Positions 58,628-64,000 of a stretch of DNA of 64,000 nt are shown here, piece after piece (position 1 is the first letter of the stretch; each line of letters opens with the position of its first letter). The notes below the pieces were generated by a model. It was not told where the DNA came from. It did no database searches and saw only the letters and a program-made list of their open reading frames with translations. The translations under genes were made by a program, and so were the position numbers. Source of the stretch: Antedon mediterranea (taxonomy: Eukaryota; Echinodermata; Crinoidea; Comatulida; Antedonidae); contig NC_092670.1 of assembly GCF_964355755.1 (NCBI RefSeq), forward strand, positions 6,967,001 to 7,031,000. Direction: 5' to 3'.

Positions 58628-61600
58628 AACACACACACAAACCGAACCGAACAATAGAACAGCACGCGGGAAAAACACACGGGTGAATTTGAAAAGAAAT
58701 AGGTTTTTAAAACTATTCGCATCAAAGAACCTGTACATTAAATCTAATTATGTTTTAAAATTACAAATCACAAATTATAGCACTTGCCTCTTGTAAAAAA
58801 ATGAAATTTTTTGGACAAGTAGTTCTCGAGAAAATGCAATTTTAGTAGTTTACTTGTTAATTTAAGACTGCTCACCGGATTTTGATAATTCTGTCCAATC
58901 TTTTAACACTAGCAGGTCTGAACATAATTTTTAAAAGTGGTCCAGAATTGGGACCGTGGTCCAGATTTTAACCAAAATTGGGCAGTGTCGTCCTTGCACC
59001 AGATGACATGTATGGTAGTAATTTGGAGTCATTCGAACCAAAACTGTGAGCGCTAGAGTGATGACAAACAAACAAACAAACTAGCCTTCGCGCATAGCGC
59101 GATACTTGGCCAAATCAAAATTGGCCTCCTGACATTGACCCAATTTTCACCAAAAGTGTATGTCTTATGCTGTGTGATTTAAGCTAATTATACTACAATC
59201 CTGTGTATACGAGTTAGGTGTACAGGTTATGTAACCAGCCTTTCAACGAACAATAGCTTCAGTCGGCTAACAATAGAACAGCAACGCGAAAAACACACGG
59301 GTGAATTTGAAAAGAAATAGATTTTGTAAACTACTCGCATCAAAAAACCTCTACATTAAATCTAATTAAGTATTAAAATTACAAATCACAAATTATAACT
59401 CTTGCCTCTTGTACAAAAATGAAATTTTTTGGACTAGTAGTTCTCGAGAAAATGTAATTTAAGTTTACTTGTTAATTTAAGACTGCTCACCGGCTTTTGA
59501 TAATTCTGTCCTATCTTTTAACACTAGCAGGTCTGAAAATAATTTTTAAAAGTGGCCCAGAATTGGAACCATGGTCCAGATTTTAACCAAAATTGGGCGG
59601 TGTCGTCCTTGCACCAGGTGACATGTATGGTATTAATTTGGAGTCATTCGAATCAAAACTGTGAGCGCTAGAGTGATGACAAACAAACAAACAAACAAAC
59701 TAGCCTTCGCGCATAGCGCGATACTTGGCCAAATCAAAATTGGCCTCCTGACATTGACCCAATTTTCACCAAAAGTGTATGTCTTATGCTGTGTGATTTA
59801 AGCTAATTATACTACAATCCTGTGTATACGAGTTAGGTGTACAGGTTATGTAACCAGCCTTTCAACGAACAATAGCTTCAGTCGACTAACAATAGAACAG
59901 CAACGCGAAAAACACACGGGTGAATTTGAAAAGAAATAGATTTTGTAAACTACTCGCATCAAAAAACCTCTACATTAAATCTAATTAAGTATTAAAATTA
60001 CAAATCACAAATTATAACTCTTGCCTCTTGTACAAAAATGAAGTTTTTTGGACTAGTAGTTCTCGAGAAAATGTAATTTAAGTTTACTTGTTAATTTAAG
60101 ACTGCTCACCGGCTTTTGATAATTCTGTCCTATCTTTTAACACTAGCAGGTCTGAAAATAATTTTTAAAAGTGGCCCAGAATTGGAACCGTGTTCTAGAT
60201 TTTAACCAAAATTGGGCGGTGTCGTCCTTGCACCAGGTGACATGTATGGTATTAATTTGGAGTCATTCGAATCAAAACTGTGAGCGCTAGAGTGATGACA
60301 AACAAACAAACAAACAAACAAACAGATCAACATACTTGGCCAATTTTCAATTTGGCCAAGTACTCGCATCAAAAAACCTCTACATTAAATCTAATTAAGT
60401 ATTAAAATTACAAATCACAAATTATAACTCTTGCCTCTTGTACAAAAATGAAGTTTTTTGGACTAGTAGTTCTCGAGAAAATGTAATTTAAGTTTACTTG
60501 TTAATTTAAGACTGCTCACCGGCTTTTGATAATTCTGTCCTATCTTTTAACACTAGCAGGTCTGAAAATAATTTTTAAAAGTGGCCCAGAATTGGAACCG
60601 TCGTCCAGACTTTAACCAAAATTGGGCGGTGTCGTCCTTGCACCAGGTGACATGTATGGTATTAATTTGGAGTCATTCGAATCAAAACTGTGAGCGCTAG
60701 AGTGATGACAAACAAACAAACAAACAAACAAACAGATCAACATACTTGGCCAATTTTCAATTTGGCCAAGTAACAAACAAACAGATCAACATACTTGGCC
60801 AATTTTCAATTTGGCCAAGTAACAAACAAACAAACACACACACAAACCAAACAGATCAACATACTTGGCCAATTTTCAATTTGGCCAAGTAACAAACACA
60901 CACACAAACCGCACCAATCAACATACTTGGCCAATTTTCAATTTGGCCAAGTAACAAACAAACAAACAAACAAACTAGCCTTCGCGCATAGCGCGATACT
61001 TGGCCAAATCAAAATTGGCCTCCTGACATTGACCCAATTTTCACCAAAAGTGTATGTCTTATGCTGTGTGATTTAAGCTAATTATACTACAATCCTGTGT
61101 ATACGAGTTAGGTGTACAGGTTATGTAACCAGCCTTTCAACGAACAATAGCTTCAGTTGGCTAACAATAGAACAGCAACGCGAAAAACACACGGATGAAT
61201 TTGAAAAGAAATAGATTTTGTAAACTACTCGCATCAAAAAACCTCTACATTAAATCTAATTAAGTATTAAAATTACAAATTACAAATTATAACTCTTGCC
61301 TCTTGTACAAAAATGAAGTTTTTTGGACTAGTAGTTCTCGAGAAAATGTAATTTAAGTTTACTTGTTAATTTAAGACTGCTCACCGGCTTTTGATAATTC
61401 TGTCCTATCTTTTAACACTAGCAGGTCTGAAAATAATTTTTAAAAGTGGCCCAGAATTGGAACCGTGGTCCAGACTTTAACCAAAATTGGGCGGTGTCGT
61501 CCTTGCACCAGGTGACATGTATGGTATTAATTTGGAGTCATTCGAATCAAAACTGTGAGCGCTAGAGTGATGACAAACAAACAAACAAACAAACAGATCA

Positions 61601-62729
61601 ACATACTTGGCCAATTTTCAATTTGGCCAAGTAACAAACAAACAGATCAACATACTTGGCCAATTTTCAATTTGGCCAAGTAACAAACAAACAAACACAC
61701 ACACAAACCAAACAGATCAACATACTTGGCCAATTTTCAATTTGGCCAAGTAACAAACACACACACAAACCGCACCAATCAACATACTTGGCCAATTTTC
61801 AATTTGGCCAAGTAACAAACAAACAAACAAACAAACTAGCCTTCGCGCATAGCGCGATACTTGGCCAAATCAAAATTGGCCTCCTGACATTGACCCAATT
61901 TTCACCAAAAGTGTATGTCTTATGCTGTGTGATTTAAGCTAATTATACTACAATCCTGTGTATACGAGTTAGGTGTACAGGTTATGTAACCAGCCTTTCA
62001 ACGAACAATAGCTTCAGTCGGCTAACAATAGAACAGCAACGCGAAAAACACACGGATGAATTTGAAAAGAAATAGATTTTGTAAACTACTCGCATCAAAA
62101 AACCTCTACATTAAATCTAATTAAGTATTAAAATTACAAATCACAAATTATAACTCTTGCCTCTTGTACAAAAATGAAGTTTTTTGGACTAGTAGTTCTC
62201 GAGAAAATGTAATTTAAGTTTACTTGTTAATTTAAGACTGCTCACCGGCTTTTGATAATTCTGTCCTATCTTTTAACACTAGCAGGTCTGAAAATAATTT
62301 TTAAAAGTGGCCCAGAATTGGAACCGTGGTCCAGATTTTAACCAAAATTGGGCGGTGTCGTCCTTGCACCAGGTGACATGTATGGTATTAATTTGGAGTC
62401 ATTCGAATCAAAACTGTGAGCGCTAGAGTGATCACAAACAAACAAACAAACAAACAAACAGATCAACATACTTGGCCAATTTTCAATTTGGCCAAGTAAC
62501 AAACAAACACACACACAAACCAAACAGATCAACATACTTGGCCAATTTTTAATTTGGCCAAATAACAAACACACACACACACACACACACACAACCCGCA
62601 CCAATCAACATACTTGGCCAATTTTCAATTTGGCCAAGTAACAAACAAACTAGCCTTCGCGCATAGCGCGATACTTGGCCAAATCAAAATTGGCCTCTTA
62701 AACACACTTGACCTTGACCGATTTTAACC

Positions 62730-63025
62730 CGATCAAAGTTAAGTATATGTCATAAACCTCCCATGTAACATAAAAATAGAGACATAATTTCTCTAGATTT
62801 GATTATAAATCAGCCGTATAATTTATATACTAAGAAATATACTTGAACAAACAATACGAATAATAAAAAAAAATCTTATTTTGCTTCATTTCCCAAGGTG
62901 AGACTCGATCTCGGTAACTTAAATGCTGTAGACACCAGCACAGATCACCGAGCCATACACAACTGACTAACATTTGAAGAAAGATTCCTATGTGTATTTA
63001 CCATTGTGAGCGATAGAGCGATGAC
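62730..63025 (-). mobile_element. tRNA-derived SINE in satellite
   Basis: A box slightly changed (TGGCTCGGTGATC) but B box intact. Belongs to the ACGAATAATAAA subgroup. Confidence 0.7.
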
Positions 63026-63896
63026 AAACACACACACAAACCGAACAATAGAACAGCAACGCGAAAAACACACTGGTGAATTTGAAGAGAAATAGGTTTT
63101 GTAAATTACTCGCAACAAAAAACCTGTATATTAAATCAATTTATGTTTTAAAATTACAAATCACCAATTTTAACTCTTGCCTCTTGTACAAAAATGAAGT
63201 TTTTTGGAGAAGTAGTTCTCGAGAAAATGCAATTTTTGAGTTTACTTGTTAATTTAAGACTGCTCACCGGCCTTTGATAATTCTGTCCTTTCTTTTAACA
63301 CTAGCAGGTCTGAAAGTAATTTTTAAAAGTGGTCCAGAATTGGGACGGTGGTCCGGATTTTAACCAAAATTGGGCAGTGTCGTTCTTGCACCAGGTGACA
63401 TGTATGGTAGTAATTTGGAGTCATTCGAACCAAAACTGTGAGCGCTAGAGTGATGACAAACAAACAAACAAACACACACACCCACATCCACACACACAAA
63501 CAGACAAACTAGCCTTCGCGCAAACAAACAAACACACAAACCAAACAGATCAACATACTTGGCCAATTTTCAATTTGGCCAAGTAACAAACACACACACA
63601 AACCAAACAGATCAACATACTTGGCCAATTTTCAATTTGGCCAAGTAAACAAACAAACAAACACACACACAAACCAAACAGATCAACATACTTGGCCAAT
63701 TTTCAATTTGGCCAAGTAACAAACAAACAAACAAACAAACACACACACAAACCAAAAAGATACACACACACACATCCACAAACCGCACCAATCAACATAC
63801 TTGGCCAATTTTCAATTGGGCAAAGTAACAAAGTGAATACTATACTTGGCAAAATTCTTTTTGCCAAGTAACAAACACACGCTACCGATTACATAT

Positions 63897-63913
63897 ACCT
63901 CCTTGGCGGAGGT
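63897..63913. repeat. ACCTCC-TTGGC-GGAGGT inverted repeat at array edge
   Basis: A 6-bp inverted repeat at the exact point where satellite gives way to the 120-bp repeat. Half of the motif (GGCGGAGGTA) also marks the start of block 5 near 52570, and ATACCTCCGCC marks the start of block 1 near 14058. Confidence 0.55.
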
Positions 63914-64000
63914 AAAAAATAGAGTTGATAGGTCCCGGAAATTTAACGTATTATACTTCGAAGCATAAAAAAAAATATATACAGGTACGTCTCCAGAACC
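63914..64000 (+). repeat. About 120-bp repeat unit, cut by window end
   Basis: Matches 13687-13770 (AGAGTTG.TAGGTCCC, ATATATAC..GTACGTCTCCAG), so the same repeat family borders the satellite field on both sides. Confidence 0.7.

Larger units (their letters stand above)
52590..63880 (+). repeat. Satellite field, block 5
   Basis: The longest block. Monomer starts lie near 53080, 53696, 54540, 55218, 56117, 57006, 57629, 58252, 59084, 59701, 60975, 61845 and 62651. The first unit (52590-53080) is of the diverged type also seen at 15.2-15.9 kb. A partial duplication occurs at about 54186, and a unit is joined to hairpin minisatellite at 60361. The 60362-61221 and 61223-62083 stretches are near-identical higher-order units of about 861 bp. 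It ends in hairpin minisatellite arrays at 63530-63875. Confidence 0.9.

Noticed and set aside
60720-60960. Regularly spaced hairpin repeats resembling a CRISPR array
   Set aside because: The sequence is eukaryotic, the between-repeat parts are CA/CAAA microsatellite rather than unique spacers, and the hairpin belongs to the satellite.

Overview
The window is animal nuclear DNA. It holds short phase-1 exons for secreted modular domains (HYR, CUB, MAM, LDL-receptor class A), AT-rich introns, GT-AG splice sites and many nested transposons. The extracellular domain mix, a Gmr1-type Ty3/gypsy element (a group described from deuterostomes) and a Helentron suggest an invertebrate deuterostome, most plausibly an echinoderm. 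The species cannot be fixed from sequence alone.
Layout. 1-7228: two tandem copies of a segment of about 3.75 kb. Each carries decayed HARBI1-type transposase exons (minus strand) and, divergently, a signal-peptide first exon (plus strand). Copy B also carries a 762-bp terminal-inverted-repeat element with 15 exact TTGCGCAA palindromes. 8248-10963: five symmetrical HYR exons. 11569-11626: a third signal-peptide exon. 11627-13100: sparse intron with a LINE-like tail and a G-rich tract. 13100-14045: GC-rich mobile debris and a tandem repeat of about 120 bp. 14065-47440: an array of a satellite with a period of about 0.63 kb and many tRNA-derived SINEs. It is broken by an unrecognised two-frame gene (18017-18578), a nearly intact Helentron (about 21.5-28.2 kb), a truncated Gmr1-like retroelement (33656-37115) and a hairpin-ended 1.6-kb insertion (41864-43439). 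47463-50236: a LINE RT relic, then CUB, MAM (two exons) and LDLa exons. 50513-52371: a tandem repeat of about 370 bp arranged as a large palindrome. 52590-63880: more satellite plus SINEs. 63914-64000: the 120-bp repeat returns.
How it fits together. All host exons are phase 1 at both ends, so a signal-peptide exon can splice to the HYR exons, to the CUB/MAM/LDLa exons, or to both in series. The best reading is one or two genes for secreted or cell-surface recognition proteins. A 36-kb block of repeats separates the third signal-peptide exon from the CUB exon. No terminal exon or transmembrane segment was found, so the gene(s) probably continue beyond 64 kb or end in an exon not recognised here.
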